Assembly (NCBI RefSeq): GCF_002975435.1
Contig: NZ_PCPT01000008.1
Span: 1-64,000 of the forward strand
DNA length: 64,000 bases
DNA from: Arthrobacter sp. MYb227
GTDB lineage: Bacteria > Actinomycetota > Actinomycetes > Actinomycetales > Micrococcaceae
Direction of reading: 5' to 3'
The first letter of the stretch is position 1. Each line of letters starts with the position of its first letter. Both the position numbers and the translations under genes were made by a program. The notes under the pieces were generated by a model that was given only the letters and a program-made list of their open reading frames with translations, had not been told where the DNA came from and searched no databases. Of the stretch, positions 1 through 8,319 are shown piece after piece.

Positions 1-26
1 AAATAAATTGGTATCAACAAACTTGG

Positions 27-51
27 CACACTATTGAGTTCTCAAACAACA
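27..51 (-). promoter_or_regulatory. rRNA operon leader, boxA-like antitermination element
   Basis: Read on the minus strand this stretch is the TGTTTGAGAACTC-containing leader element, followed by CAATAGTGTG, that precedes 16S rRNA genes in actinobacteria such as Mycobacterium. It is the equivalent of the boxA element bound by Nus factors in rrn leaders. The AT-rich sequence continuing to base 1 fits the rest of the leader. The 16S gene itself would start beyond the left edge, transcribed leftward. Recognition is from memory of the conserved leader, not from an alignment. Confidence 0.8.
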
Positions 52-224
52 GACGCATCCAACATCCACGACCCGGAAACCCGGCGCTTCGCTCTGGAGC
101 TCTTACAACTTCACCCACAAACACACCAGCATCAAAAAATACTGAAAATGTTTGGGAAATCTTCGCTTCGTTCACCCGCGCTTCACCCTCTCGGGCTACG
201 CTTCGGTGTCCGGCGCGAGATATA

Positions 225-254
225 ACTATACGCAGAACCAGACCAAAAGTCCAA
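225..254 (-). promoter_or_regulatory. Probable rrn promoter (-35/-10), leftward
   Basis: On the minus strand there is TTGGAC (bases 254-249), an 18-base spacer and TATAGT (bases 230-225), a good match to a sigma-70-type promoter. It faces the rRNA leader element at 51-27, about 175 bases downstream. The rest of 1-404 holds no convincing gene; open frames there overlap this promoter and leader. Confidence 0.6.
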
Positions 255-332
255 ACGAAGGGCACTTCACTCGCAAACACCCCAAAAACCCCCAAAACAC
301 AAGGAAAACACCACCATAAACACCTGAAACAG

Positions 333-363
333 GCACTCACGCAGCCCAAGAACCCGTGAGTGC
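333..363. repeat. Inverted repeat between rrn promoter and nitronate monooxygenase gene
   Basis: GCACTCACG (333-341) and CGTGAGTGC (355-363) are perfect 9-base arms separated by 13 bases. The repeat lies about 80 bases upstream of the rrn promoter and 42 bases before the rightward gene, so it could be an operator or a weak hairpin. No U-run follows on either strand. Confidence 0.4.
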
Positions 364-404
364 TCCATCACAGCAACAATCTCTTTCGGTCATAGACTCG
401 GAAT

Positions 405-1415
405 ATGTCTGATTCTTCAATCTCATCCGGGCCCGTCTCTACGCAAGCTGACTATCTGCAGCAGGTATTGGGCTACACCGAGCCAATCTTCAATGCCTCT
501 ATGGCAGGAGCCGCTGGTGGTGCACTTGCCGCCGCGGTATCAGAGGCAGGAGGCGTTGGCATGCTGGGCATCGGTGGGAGTCATGATGCCGGGTGGGTCA
601 AAGCTCAAAGTGAACTAGCCGCTGCTCCCGGGAAGCCCTGGGGTGCAGGACTCATGGCCTGGGTATTAGAGGAGTCGTTGGAACCGTTGAAGAACGTCCT
701 TGAACACGCTCCTTCCTTTATCTGTGTAAGTTTCGGAGATCCGGGACCTGCGGCACGCCTTGCCCATCAAGCCAACGCTTTAGTAGGTATGCAGGTGGGA
801 AACGCCGCGGAACTATCCCGCGCACTTGAATCCGATATCGATGTGGTGATCTGTCGGGGTAGCGAAGGTGGTGGGCATGGACGCAACAACGTTTCCACCC
901 TTCCTCTCTTGCAGCTTGCGCTTTCAAGGACGTCAAAGCCGGTGATTGTTGCCGGAGGTCTGGCCACTGCCCAGGGAGTTGCAGCGGTATTGGGTGCCGG
1001 GGCCAGCGCTGCATGGATCGGCACAAGGTTTGCTGCGGCAGCCGAGTCTTTGAGCCACACAAAAATCAAGGAAGCTATCGGTTCGGCAAGTATCGATGAC
1101 ACCGTATATACGCGCGCCTTCGATGTCGCCCAACGTATTGCCTGGCCTGTCCAATATGGGGGCCGTGCACTTCGAAATGAATTTAGTGATCAGTGGGTCC
1201 AGAAGATCGCCGAGCTCAGGACCGAGGTTGCGCGCGGTGAGGAACTTACCGAGATGGTTATTCGGGCTCGAATGGAAGCGGATGTGGCAACTGCCCCCGT
1301 TTACGCCGGACAGTCTGCCGGATTATCCAGTGCCGGGATGAGCGCAGCACAGATCGTTGAAGAACTCTCCGAATTCCGCAGCATACTTACCCGCGCGGCC
1401 CAGCGTTGGGGATAA
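405..1415 (+). CDS. Nitronate monooxygenase-family flavoprotein
   Basis: 336 aa, the normal size for NPD-like FMN-dependent TIM-barrel oxidases, which oxidise alkyl nitronates such as propionate-3-nitronate. Seen: an N-terminal glycine/alanine-rich strand-loop (GGALAAAVSEAGGVGMLG), the family motif SEGGGHGR around residues 152-159 that contains the conserved histidine, VIVAGGLATAQG near 180, and GAGASAAWIGTRF shortly after, which would hold the FMN phosphate. The ATG at 405 has only a weak upstream Shine-Dalgarno. It stands alone, divergent from the rrn promoter and convergent with panC, 9 bases away. Family members also include enoyl-ACP reductase (FabK) relatives, so the true substrate is not certain. 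Confidence 0.85.
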   Translation: MSDSSISSGPVSTQADYLQQVLGYTEPIFNASMAGAAGGALAAAVSEAGGVGMLGIGGSHDAGWVKAQSELAAAPGKPWGAGLMAWVLEESLEPLKNVLEHAPSFICVSFGDPGPAARLAHQANALVGMQVGNAAELSRALESDIDVVICRGSEGGGHGRNNVSTLPLLQLALSRTSKPVIVAGGLATAQGVAAVLGAGASAAWIGTRFAAAAESLSHTKIKEAIGSASIDDTVYTRAFDVAQRIAWPVQYGGRALRNEFSDQWVQKIAELRTEVARGEELTEMVIRARMEADVATAPVYAGQSAGLSSAGMSAAQIVEELSEFRSILTRAAQRWG

Positions 1416-1424
1416 ACCCTTACC

Positions 1425-2357
1425 CTAGGCTCCGGCCGGATGGTAACCCAACGGCATATTGTCAATGAGTCGCACTTCGCCGACCTTGGCGGCAACCAAT
1501 AGGAGGCCTTGGCCGGTAAATGGTGTTTCACGACAATTGAAGGCAAGCTCGGCAAGGGTATTGGGGTCGACTACTTCAAGGTAGTCGAGTTCTACCAGCG
1601 GTTCGCGAGCAAAAATCTCGGCAACGTCCTCGAGGAATAGTGGCTCATGCTTTTCCGCACGCACCCTAATAATGTTCATGGCCCGGTAGATCACAAGAGC
1701 GGCCTCCGCTTGTTCCGGGGTCAAGAATTGGTTACGACTCGAAAGCGCCAAGCCTTGTTCCGTGCGAATGATGGGTACAGAACAGACATCGACAGGAATG
1801 TTCAGGTCCTTGACCATCCTGTTGATCAGCACCAGCTGCTGGGCATCCTTCTGCCCAAAATATGCTCGATACTTCACAGCAACCGGGCAGCTTGCCGGCG
1901 GCATGGCAAAATTCAGCAATTTCACCACAACGGCTAACATTCCATCGAAGTGTCCGGGGCGTGATGCTCCCTCAAATTTGGAGCCCAAGGCCCCCGAATC
2001 AATCTTCACCAGTGGTCGCCCATCGGGGTAAACCTCAGTGGCCGATGGAGCAAAGACAATATCTGCTCCGGCGCGGGCAAGAATTTCTACATCGGCATCG
2101 AGCGTGCGAGGGTAGCGCGCATAATCGGCAGCGTCATTGAACTGCAGTTCGTTAACGAAGATGCTGACCACCAGCACATCATTTTGTTCTCGTGCCGTGG
2201 CTACCAAGGATTCGTGTCCCGAGTGCAAGGCACCCATAGTGGGAACCAGTCCGACTGACACCTGCCTGTCTGCCGTTATTGCAGCGATCACGCGCACTTC
2301 AATTGCCGCAGCAAGCTCGGCTGCTGTATTAACTACCAGCGGTTGCTTCTGATTCAT
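1425..2357 (-). CDS. panC: Pantothenate synthetase
   Basis: Condenses pantoate with beta-alanine using ATP, the last step of pantothenate synthesis. 310 aa from the ATG at 2357. Seen: the nucleotidyltransferase signature [13 protein letters not shown] with the HxGH motif, the YFGQKDAQQ segment and the SSRN motif that takes the place of KMSKS. An upstream GTG at 2375 is preceded by GGGAG 14 bases away and is a possible alternative start; an ATG at 2450 would run into the preceding gene and is unlikely. It is the last gene of the leftward block and follows the DUF2520 gene, an arrangement common in actinobacteria. Confidence 0.95.
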   Translation of the reverse strand: MNQKQPLVVNTAAELAAAIEVRVIAAITADRQVSVGLVPTMGALHSGHESLVATAREQNDVLVVSIFVNELQFNDAADYARYPRTLDADVEILARAGADIVFAPSATEVYPDGRPLVKIDSGALGSKFEGASRPGHFDGMLAVVVKLLNFAMPPASCPVAVKYRAYFGQKDAQQLVLINRMVKDLNIPVDVCSVPIIRTEQGLALSSRNQFLTPEQAEAALVIYRAMNIIRVRAEKHEPLFLEDVAEIFAREPLVELDYLEVVDPNTLAELAFNCRETPFTGQGLLLVAAKVGEVRLIDNMPLGYHPAGA

Positions 2358-2433
2358 TTGCAGGTCGGTGCTCACGAAAGACAGTTTAGCTCCCGTTTGT
2401 TCCCCGCGCAGAGGGAAAACAAACGGGAGGTTC

Positions 2434-3327
2434 TTAGCTTGCAGAATCAAGCGCTGTAAGAAGAGCTGCCAGCTGTCGGTCGTTGATCAGTCCACGCGCA
2501 TTGGCCCGCAGCGCCGTGGCCCGACTCATTGCCACGTATCCTTCGCGGGTGTCCTGCGCAATATGTTGTGCATTCAGTGCGTGCTTATGTTCAAGGACGG
2601 TTTGCACATCCCCGCGAGCCACCGGCCCGGTCAGCGCTCCCTCGCCGGAAGCCAGTGCGTTTTCAAGGGAGGCTCGCATCAAGGAGGAGAGCACTCGTTC
2701 TGGCTGGTCAATACCGATGGAGGCCAGCAGGCCCGCCGACTGCCCGGCAATAGTCACCAAATGGTTTGAGGCGTGCGCCAGTGCCGTGTGATAGATGGGT
2801 CGGTTTTCCTCGCTGATCACCACGGGCTCTCCGCCCATTTCCACAACCAATGCCTGTGCAATGGGCAGGACCATATTTGATGCGGTAACCCCAAAGGCGC
2901 AATCGGTGAGCCGTTCAAGATCCATACTCATGCCGGTGAACGTCATAGCCGGATGAATGGCAAGCGCGATGGCACCGGCCTGTGTGGCAGGAGCTAGGAC
3001 GTTAGTTCCATAGCGTCCTGCGGTATGAATCACCAGTTGGCCGGCCTGCCAGTGACCGGCTGCGGCAAGACCAGCAACAAGATCCGCAAGTGCGTCATCG
3101 GGAACCGCAAGGAGTACAAGTTCGGCTCGGCGCAAAATTTCGGGGATCTCTAAGACCGGAACCCCAGGAAGTAGCATCTCTGCGCGTTCTTTTGAGGCTT
3201 CGGAAACAGCATGAACACCGACTATTTGGTGTTCTGCTGCCCGCAACGCGGAGCCCAGCACCGCTCCGACCTTGCCGGAGCCAATGACCCCGATGCCTAG
3301 CCGACCCGGTTTAACGCTCTTCATCAT
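2434..3327 (-). CDS. Rossmann-like / DUF2520 domain protein
   Basis: 297 aa. An N-terminal NAD(P)-type Rossmann domain shows [15 protein letters not shown] near residue 11 and [16 protein letters not shown] around 70. The C-terminal half is a helical domain like those of the DUF2520 family, which resemble ketopantoate reductase and prephenate dehydrogenase. Its fixed position directly upstream of panC suggests a role in pantothenate synthesis, perhaps as a ketopantoate reductase substitute, but that is inference. Two adjacent ATGs (3327 and 3324) are possible starts; the start overlaps the end of the upstream PH-domain gene by 17 bases, implying coupled translation. Confidence 0.8.
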   Translation of the reverse strand: MMKSVKPGRLGIGVIGSGKVGAVLGSALRAAEHQIVGVHAVSEASKERAEMLLPGVPVLEIPEILRRAELVLLAVPDDALADLVAGLAAAGHWQAGQLVIHTAGRYGTNVLAPATQAGAIALAIHPAMTFTGMSMDLERLTDCAFGVTASNMVLPIAQALVVEMGGEPVVISEENRPIYHTALAHASNHLVTIAGQSAGLLASIGIDQPERVLSSLMRASLENALASGEGALTGPVARGDVQTVLEHKHALNAQHIAQDTREGYVAMSRATALRANARGLINDRQLAALLTALDSAS

Positions 3328-4870
3328 GAAGGTTTTCCTCTAACCAGTGATTGGTGTCGAATTTCTTTCGGGCCAGTGCCGCACGATCGGACTGGGACAA
3401 AAATAATGCCCTGGCTTCTTCTACATCTAACTGTTTGACCACAGGGGTTACCGGTCCGGCAGTAGTTGCAAGTCCGACTTCTGCAACGTTAAAGCGGCGA
3501 GCCAATGGTCCCTGTGACAACCGAATACCCTGGGTGCGTTCGTGCGGAACAATCACCGTGGTGCGGTGCAAGGCACCGTTGCGTGCCACCAACGCTGTAT
3601 GGGTTACGGCAAAACCTTGACGACGGTAGGCCAACGGTGAGAGCGGCCGAACGCGCGGGTCCGAGGTAGTGAATCCGTGATCTTGGCCGGTTCCATTGAT
3701 TGCAGCAGCGAAAAAGTCTCTCGCCTCTTGAACCCCCGGGTCCGGAAGCACCACCGAGAGCACCGCCAAAACATCTTCATAGGTTCCCACCGGGAGCAGC
3801 ACCGAACGTTCCTCTGAATCTTCGGCCCCCGGTCCACCAATTCCTGCAACGTTGACGGCAACCCGGTACCAACCGGCCCGACGCCAAAATAGCGGTCCAT
3901 GAATTTCAATGGCCTGCACGCGGCCCGGTGGCACCGTCTGATGCCGGGTATCAAGTAGCCCGTAGCTCAAACGTAGGCCATCGGCGCTGGTGGCTGCCTT
4001 GAAGTTGTAGCCGGTATTGATGTGTTTCCACATCAGGCCTCCAACACCCAAAAGTCCTGGAAGTAGGAAAAGGGGTCGGAAATCTTCAACCATGCTCATC
4101 GCGACGCCCACGGCAATGATGGCAACGAGTCCAAAGATCGCCACCGGGCGCAGTAACAAGGATCCGATAAGCCGGCCCAGTGGGACCATGGCAACCACGC
4201 GTTCGCTGGCCTGCTGTGTCTGTACTCCGGCGGATGTTGGTGCCGGCGAAGGCACCTGTTGCGGCAAGGAAGTCTGCAGGTGCGTCGTTGTCTCTGGGTC
4301 CATCACTGTGGTGAGCTGCGTGGAAACCTCGGTGTGCTGTTGACCAGTTGAAGATTTGAGCCCGGCGGCTCGGGCAAGAATAGTATTGCGCAACTCTTGG
4401 GCTTCGGAGAGCTTAATGAAGGCAAGGCTCATCGCCGCAGATCCCGAGTCCGCAACATCAAAACGCAGTTCGGCTAGGCCAAAGATACGGGCAACAAGTG
4501 GCTGGGCAATATCAATTGATTGCACCCGATCAATGCGTGCCTGACGTTGCTTGCGAAAAACCATCCCGGAGTTCACGTTCACGTGACGATCGGTAATTTG
4601 GTATTTGGTAAACCACCAGGAGCCCAAAAATCCCAACAAGATCACTATCAAGATCCCCGAACCAATCAAGATGGGAATCAACAGCGATTCTCCCATCATG
4701 AAGCCGTCCTCAGGCGAGGAAAGCTCTGGTTCGATGAAGGATGAGAGAGTATTTTGTCCGTAAACAAAGGCGATAGCCACCACGGCAATCCAGCCACGGA
4801 CCAGTGGAGAGACAGGGTGTACCCGATGCCAGGGTTCCCGAGTGTTGGTGTCGTCTTGCGTGTGTGGCAT
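3311..4870 (-). CDS. Membrane protein with bacterial PH (YdbT-type) domains
   Basis: 519 aa. An N-terminal pair of transmembrane segments (about residues 25-45 and 65-85) is followed by a bPH2 domain starting at WWFTKYQITDRHVNVNSG. A second hydrophobic pair lies around 235-285, then two more PH-like repeats (LRLSYGLLDTR and QGFAVTHTALVARNGAL). The layout matches YdbT-type proteins, which normally sit next to a smaller YdbS partner, as here. The family has been linked to membrane integrity and bacteriocin or antibiotic tolerance in Bacillus; the function in this organism is unknown. The start lies 2 bases after the stop of the upstream partner gene. Confidence 0.8.
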   Translation of the reverse strand: MPHTQDDTNTREPWHRVHPVSPLVRGWIAVVAIAFVYGQNTLSSFIEPELSSPEDGFMMGESLLIPILIGSGILIVILLGFLGSWWFTKYQITDRHVNVNSGMVFRKQRQARIDRVQSIDIAQPLVARIFGLAELRFDVADSGSAAMSLAFIKLSEAQELRNTILARAAGLKSSTGQQHTEVSTQLTTVMDPETTTHLQTSLPQQVPSPAPTSAGVQTQQASERVVAMVPLGRLIGSLLLRPVAIFGLVAIIAVGVAMSMVEDFRPLFLLPGLLGVGGLMWKHINTGYNFKAATSADGLRLSYGLLDTRHQTVPPGRVQAIEIHGPLFWRRAGWYRVAVNVAGIGGPGAEDSEERSVLLPVGTYEDVLAVLSVVLPDPGVQEARDFFAAAINGTGQDHGFTTSDPRVRPLSPLAYRRQGFAVTHTALVARNGALHRTTVIVPHERTQGIRLSQGPLARRFNVAEVGLATTAGPVTPVVKQLDVEEARALFLSQSDRAALARKKFDTNHWLEENLHDEER

Positions 4871-4872
4871 GT

Positions 4873-5385
4873 TTACAGCCCGGCCAATCGTGATTCACCG
4901 CGGGCAGCTAATTGTTCACGCAGTCGAGTTCCCTCGGCCAAGGGCAGCCCGGGGATTTCTGCTGTTGCATCCGCTGCTGCCGTGTGAAGTTTGATCTTGC
5001 ACAGCCCCAGCATCCGGTCGATGGGACCCACGGCAACATCAACAAATTGCATGCGGCCGTAGGGAACCACCAAAACTTTTTGGAACATCAATCCGTGACG
5101 GACCAACAGGTCATCGTCTCGTTCGGCGTAACCAATGGCTGCTACCTGACGCGGAATCACTGCCAATCGGATGAGCTCGGCAATTAAGACGATGGCGGGT
5201 AACCCGATACCTAGCCACAAGGGATACCCGGGCCAGACACCGGTGAGCTGCAAAACCAAGGGAACCGAGAGCACCACCAGGGTAATAAGCGCCGAAATGC
5301 CCCACCCAACCATGCGAACCTTTGCGTATTGCGGGGATACCCGCATCCAAGTAATTCCGGCTGGGTCAATTGGTTCCTGCTGCAT
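4873..5385 (-). CDS. Small PH-domain membrane protein (YdbS-type)
   Basis: 170 aa from the ATG at 5385, which has GAGGAAGG just upstream; an ATG at 5397 is an alternative. Two transmembrane segments follow MVGWGISALITLVV, and the bPH2 domain runs from AAIGYAERDDDLLVRHG through VPYGRMQFVDVAVGPIDR to the AEIPGLP loop, the family core. Partner of the larger PH-domain protein downstream. The start overlaps the end of the DUF3180 gene, so the genes are probably co-translated. Confidence 0.8.
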   Translation of the reverse strand: MQQEPIDPAGITWMRVSPQYAKVRMVGWGISALITLVVLSVPLVLQLTGVWPGYPLWLGIGLPAIVLIAELIRLAVIPRQVAAIGYAERDDDLLVRHGLMFQKVLVVPYGRMQFVDVAVGPIDRMLGLCKIKLHTAAADATAEIPGLPLAEGTRLREQLAARGESRLAGL

Positions 5386-5866
5386 AGCCTTCCTCATCCT
5401 TGCCCTTGGCGCGTCCTTCCGGGCTCGAGGGCTCCTCCGGAGGAAGTTTGCAGAACTGTTCCACAACCCAACCAACGATAGCCATGACCAGCGCACCACC
5501 GGTCATCAGCAAGGATGATTTCACGGCATCACTTCCGCTACCCGAGGCACCCAGCAGACCAATGAGGATGCCAATGTGCCATCCGGCAATCGTGCTTCCG
5601 GCATACACACTTGCTTGGGCCAACACCAGCGTACGGGCAGCAGCAATGGGACTAATCGGAGACTTACTTTTTCCACTTGTATAGCGTTTGACCCGTATTC
5701 CCATGATCAACGTCAGCACAGTGGCGGCACCCATGGTCAATAGGGAACTCCAGTGCAGCACGGGAACCGCATATCCACTTGAGGCGGTGATGAATTGCAC
5801 CGTATATCCGGCGACGGTTCCCACCACCAGGACCGTGGCTACCCACAGTGGGCGCAGCGAATTCAT
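5366..5866 (-). CDS. DUF3180 family membrane protein
   Basis: 166 aa with four predicted membrane segments (about residues 7-25, 38-57, 85-110 and 118-138) and a charged C-terminal tail rich in Glu, Lys and Gly. The pattern, and the position between folK and the PH-domain genes, match the actinobacterial DUF3180 family, whose function is unknown. The ATG overlaps the folK stop by four bases (ATGA). Co-location with folate genes is long-standing in the phylum and need not imply a folate role. Confidence 0.8.
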   Translation of the reverse strand: MNSLRPLWVATVLVVGTVAGYTVQFITASSGYAVPVLHWSSLLTMGAATVLTLIMGIRVKRYTSGKSKSPISPIAAARTLVLAQASVYAGSTIAGWHIGILIGLLGASGSGSDAVKSSLLMTGGALVMAIVGWVVEQFCKLPPEEPSSPEGRAKGKDEEGYAAGTN

Positions 5867-6369
5867 GACCCTGCTTCCCCTTCGAATCGTCTAATACCCG
5901 GTGTATCGACTGCCCGTGCGGCAAGTGTTGCAACGGATTCACCGCGTAGTTGGGCCACAGGTTCCATCCATGACCAGGGAAGTAACACAAAGCCACGGAT
6001 CGCCGCCCGCGGATGGGGCAAAGTGAGTACCGGGTCAGTACTGAGCAGCTCGCCGTAGGTAATCACATCAATGTCAAGGGTGCGTGGCCCCCACCGCACC
6101 TCACGGGTACGCAAATGCGTTTCTTCAACGTTTTGGCAGGCGGCAAGAAGCGCAAGCGGTTCAAGGCTCGTTTCGATGCGCAGCACTAGATTCAAAAAAT
6201 CTGCTTGCCCCGCCGGCCCGCCCACCGGCTTGGTCACCGCGGTCGGTGAAACGGCAAGCACCGTAATACCGTTGGTTGCTTCAAGCTCACTCACCGCAGC
6301 TTCAAGAGTTCCCGCGCGCTCACCAAGGTTAGAACCTAGGGCGAGGATGCAGGAGATTGGCGTGTTCAT
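5863..6369 (-). CDS. folK: 6-hydroxymethyl-7,8-dihydropterin pyrophosphokinase (HPPK)
   Basis: 168 aa. Transfers pyrophosphate from ATP to hydroxymethyl-dihydropterin before FolP. Seen: the N-terminal LALGSNLGERAGTL motif, the central EVRWGPRTLDIDVITYG signature with the metal-binding Asp pair, and LPHPRAAIRGFVLLP near the end. It overlaps folB by four bases (ATGA) at its start and DUF3180 by four bases at its end. Confidence 0.96.
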   Translation of the reverse strand: MNTPISCILALGSNLGERAGTLEAAVSELEATNGITVLAVSPTAVTKPVGGPAGQADFLNLVLRIETSLEPLALLAACQNVEETHLRTREVRWGPRTLDIDVITYGELLSTDPVLTLPHPRAAIRGFVLLPWSWMEPVAQLRGESVATLAARAVDTPGIRRFEGEAGS

Positions 6370-6734
6370 GCCCGTTCCCGATAAATATGGATTGTGACGT
6401 CGCTAAAGGGAACCGGGATGGGCGCCTTGGGCTTGTGAACTATTACTTCTACGCCGGAGACGACTGCAAACTTTTCTAGCACGGCTGCAGCAGTTTTTTC
6501 TGCCAGAGTTTCAATAAGGTCCCAGGGACCCGCCTGAATTTGCTGCACCACGAGTTCACCAAGTTCGCCGTAATGAGCGGTGTCGGTAACATTGTCGCTT
6601 GCGGCCGCCGGACGAATATCGGTGTGGAGCACCACGTCTAGGGTGAACGGTTGCCCGTCACGCTTTTCGCTCTCGAACACCCCGTGGTGTCCGATGGCGG
6701 TGATCCCACTGAGGGTGATGGTGTCGGTGCGCAT
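6366..6734 (-). CDS. folB: Dihydroneopterin aldolase
   Basis: 122 aa from the ATG at 6734 (MRTDTITL), the usual length for the family; a longer frame starting at 6788 would run into folP. Cleaves dihydroneopterin to hydroxymethyl-dihydropterin. Seen: ITAIGHHGVFESEKRDGQPF with the conserved glutamate, the AHYGELGELV segment, LIETLAEKTA, and the C-terminal KPKAPIPVPFSDVTIHI. Lies between folP and folK in the fol operon. Confidence 0.95.
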   Translation of the reverse strand: MRTDTITLSGITAIGHHGVFESEKRDGQPFTLDVVLHTDIRPAAASDNVTDTAHYGELGELVVQQIQAGPWDLIETLAEKTAAAVLEKFAVVSGVEVIVHKPKAPIPVPFSDVTIHIYRERA

Positions 6735-6747
6735 ACGCGTTTCTTCC

Positions 6748-7665
6748 TTAGAGCGCCGGGACGGGAGCTGCCGACCATGCGTGGGCAACTTTCACAGCGT
6801 CAAGGTTTGCTGAAACATCGTGAACTCGTACGCCCCAGGCACCGTTGATGGTGGCCAGTGCCGTTGTGGCAACTGTTGCTGCATCACGGGCGGTGGGGGT
6901 CGCTGGCTTGCCATCGGCTTCCAGTAGGGAACCGAGGAAACGCTTGCGGCTGGTGCCCACGAGGACGCGGTGTCCCATGGCGCTGAAACGTTCGAGTCCA
7001 CGCAACAAATCCCAGTTGTGTTCGGCGTTCTTGGCAAAGCCAAGTCCCGGATCGAGGATTAATTGTTCGGGCTTCACGCCTGCAGCAACAAATGTGTCAC
7101 GCAGGGCGCTGAGCTCTTCGATGACTTCGTGCAGCACATCGGTGTAATTGGCCTCGGTGACCATTGAGGTTGCATCCCCGCGGCGGTGCATCAGCACGTA
7201 GGGTGCACCGGTTTCGGCAATCAGCCCCGGCATCTCTGGCTCGTGGGTGAGTCCTGAAACATCGTTGATGATGTGGGCACCGGCAGCCAAGGCCGCGCGT
7301 GCCGTGGAGGTGTGCATGGTATCCACCGAGACGATGGCACCTGCCTTAACCAACGTGGTGATCACCGGGATGATGCGGGCTTGTTCGTCTTTGGCGTCTA
7401 CCGGGGCAGCGCCAGGACGGGTGGATTCACCACCCACGTCGATGATGTCCGCACCACCGTAATGCATGCGCAGGCCGTGGGAGATTGCATCGTCAAGCTT
7501 TGCGTATTTGCCACCGTCGGAGAAAGAGTCTTCGGTAACATTCAAAATTCCCATGACCAGGGTGCGGTCGGAGGGCAAATCTGCCAGGGTACGGGCTGTA
7601 ATTTTGCGGATGACCGGTAGTGGGCTGGTGGCCGGACCGGTTCCGGGGATCGCTCCAAGTGACAT
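6748..7665 (-). CDS. folP: Dihydropteroate synthase
   Basis: 305 aa. Joins p-aminobenzoate to hydroxymethyl-dihydropterin pyrophosphate; the sulfonamide target. Seen: MGILNVTEDSFSDGG, the signature IIDVGGESTRPGA, VSVDTMHT, INDVSG, and DPGLGFAK, with GTSRKRFLG binding the pterin pyrophosphate. AGGAG lies six bases before the ATG. The p-aminobenzoate needed would come from the PabA-type gene at the right end of the window plus a partner outside it. Confidence 0.96.
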   Translation of the reverse strand: MSLGAIPGTGPATSPLPVIRKITARTLADLPSDRTLVMGILNVTEDSFSDGGKYAKLDDAISHGLRMHYGGADIIDVGGESTRPGAAPVDAKDEQARIIPVITTLVKAGAIVSVDTMHTSTARAALAAGAHIINDVSGLTHEPEMPGLIAETGAPYVLMHRRGDATSMVTEANYTDVLHEVIEELSALRDTFVAAGVKPEQLILDPGLGFAKNAEHNWDLLRGLERFSAMGHRVLVGTSRKRFLGSLLEADGKPATPTARDAATVATTALATINGAWGVRVHDVSANLDAVKVAHAWSAAPVPAL

Positions 7666-7674
7666 GGTTGTCTC

Positions 7675-8319
7675 CTACTTTCCTAGGATTAGGCTCATGG
7701 CTTCTGCGCGGGTTGCTGGTTCGCGAAGTTGTCCGCGCACGGCGCTGGTTACGGTTTTGGCACCGGGTTTGCGAACCCCGCGCATTGACATGCACATGTG
7801 CTCGCACTCAACAACGACGATGGCTCCACGTGGGTTCAGGTGCTCAACCAACGCATCAACAATCTGCGTGGTCAAGCGTTCCTGGACCTGCGGGCGTTTG
7901 GCAAAAACTTCGACCAGGCGGGCCAGCTTGCTCAGCCCGGTGACCTTGCCATCAGGGCCGGGGATGTATCCGACGTGCGCGGCGCCGTGGAACGGCACCA
8001 GATGGTGCTCGCAAGTTGAGTAGAACGAGATGTCCTTGACCAATACCAGCTCGTCGTGTTCGATGTCGAACGTGGTGCTCAGGTGATCTGCTGGATCCTC
8101 GTGCAGTCCGGCGAAGAACTCGGCGTAGGCCTTGGCCACCCGCTTGGGGGTGTCCTGTAGACCGTCACGATCCGGGTTCTCACCAATTGCATGCAAGATT
8201 TCGCGCACAGCATTTTCAATGCGCGGCAAATCAACTGCACCGGTACTTGCGGCGTTGGTTTCGTCTAACTGATCGATCTCGTTCACACCTTCGATCTTAG
8301 CCTGAGTGGCGTGCGGCAC
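7675..8319 (-). CDS. folE: GTP cyclohydrolase I
   Basis: 214 aa from a GTG at 8319 that overlaps the ftsH stop (TAGTG), suggesting coupled translation; a GTG at 8286 is an alternative start. Makes dihydroneopterin triphosphate from GTP. Seen: the zinc-binding [12 protein letters not shown] motif, [20 protein letters not shown], the RPQVQERLT segment, and the second Cys/His region around [15 protein letters not shown]. First step of the folE-folP-folB-folK set. Confidence 0.96.
   Translation of the reverse strand: MPHATQAKIEGVNEIDQLDETNAASTGAVDLPRIENAVREILHAIGENPDRDGLQDTPKRVAKAYAEFFAGLHEDPADHLSTTFDIEHDELVLVKDISFYSTCEHHLVPFHGAAHVGYIPGPDGKVTGLSKLARLVEVFAKRPQVQERLTTQIVDALVEHLNPRGAIVVVECEHMCMSMRGVRKPGAKTVTSAVRGQLREPATRAEAMSLILGK

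Noticed and set aside
14-349. Leftward open frame of 111 codons at the left edge
   Set aside because: It overlaps the rrn promoter and leader; composition and lack of a ribosome site argue against coding.
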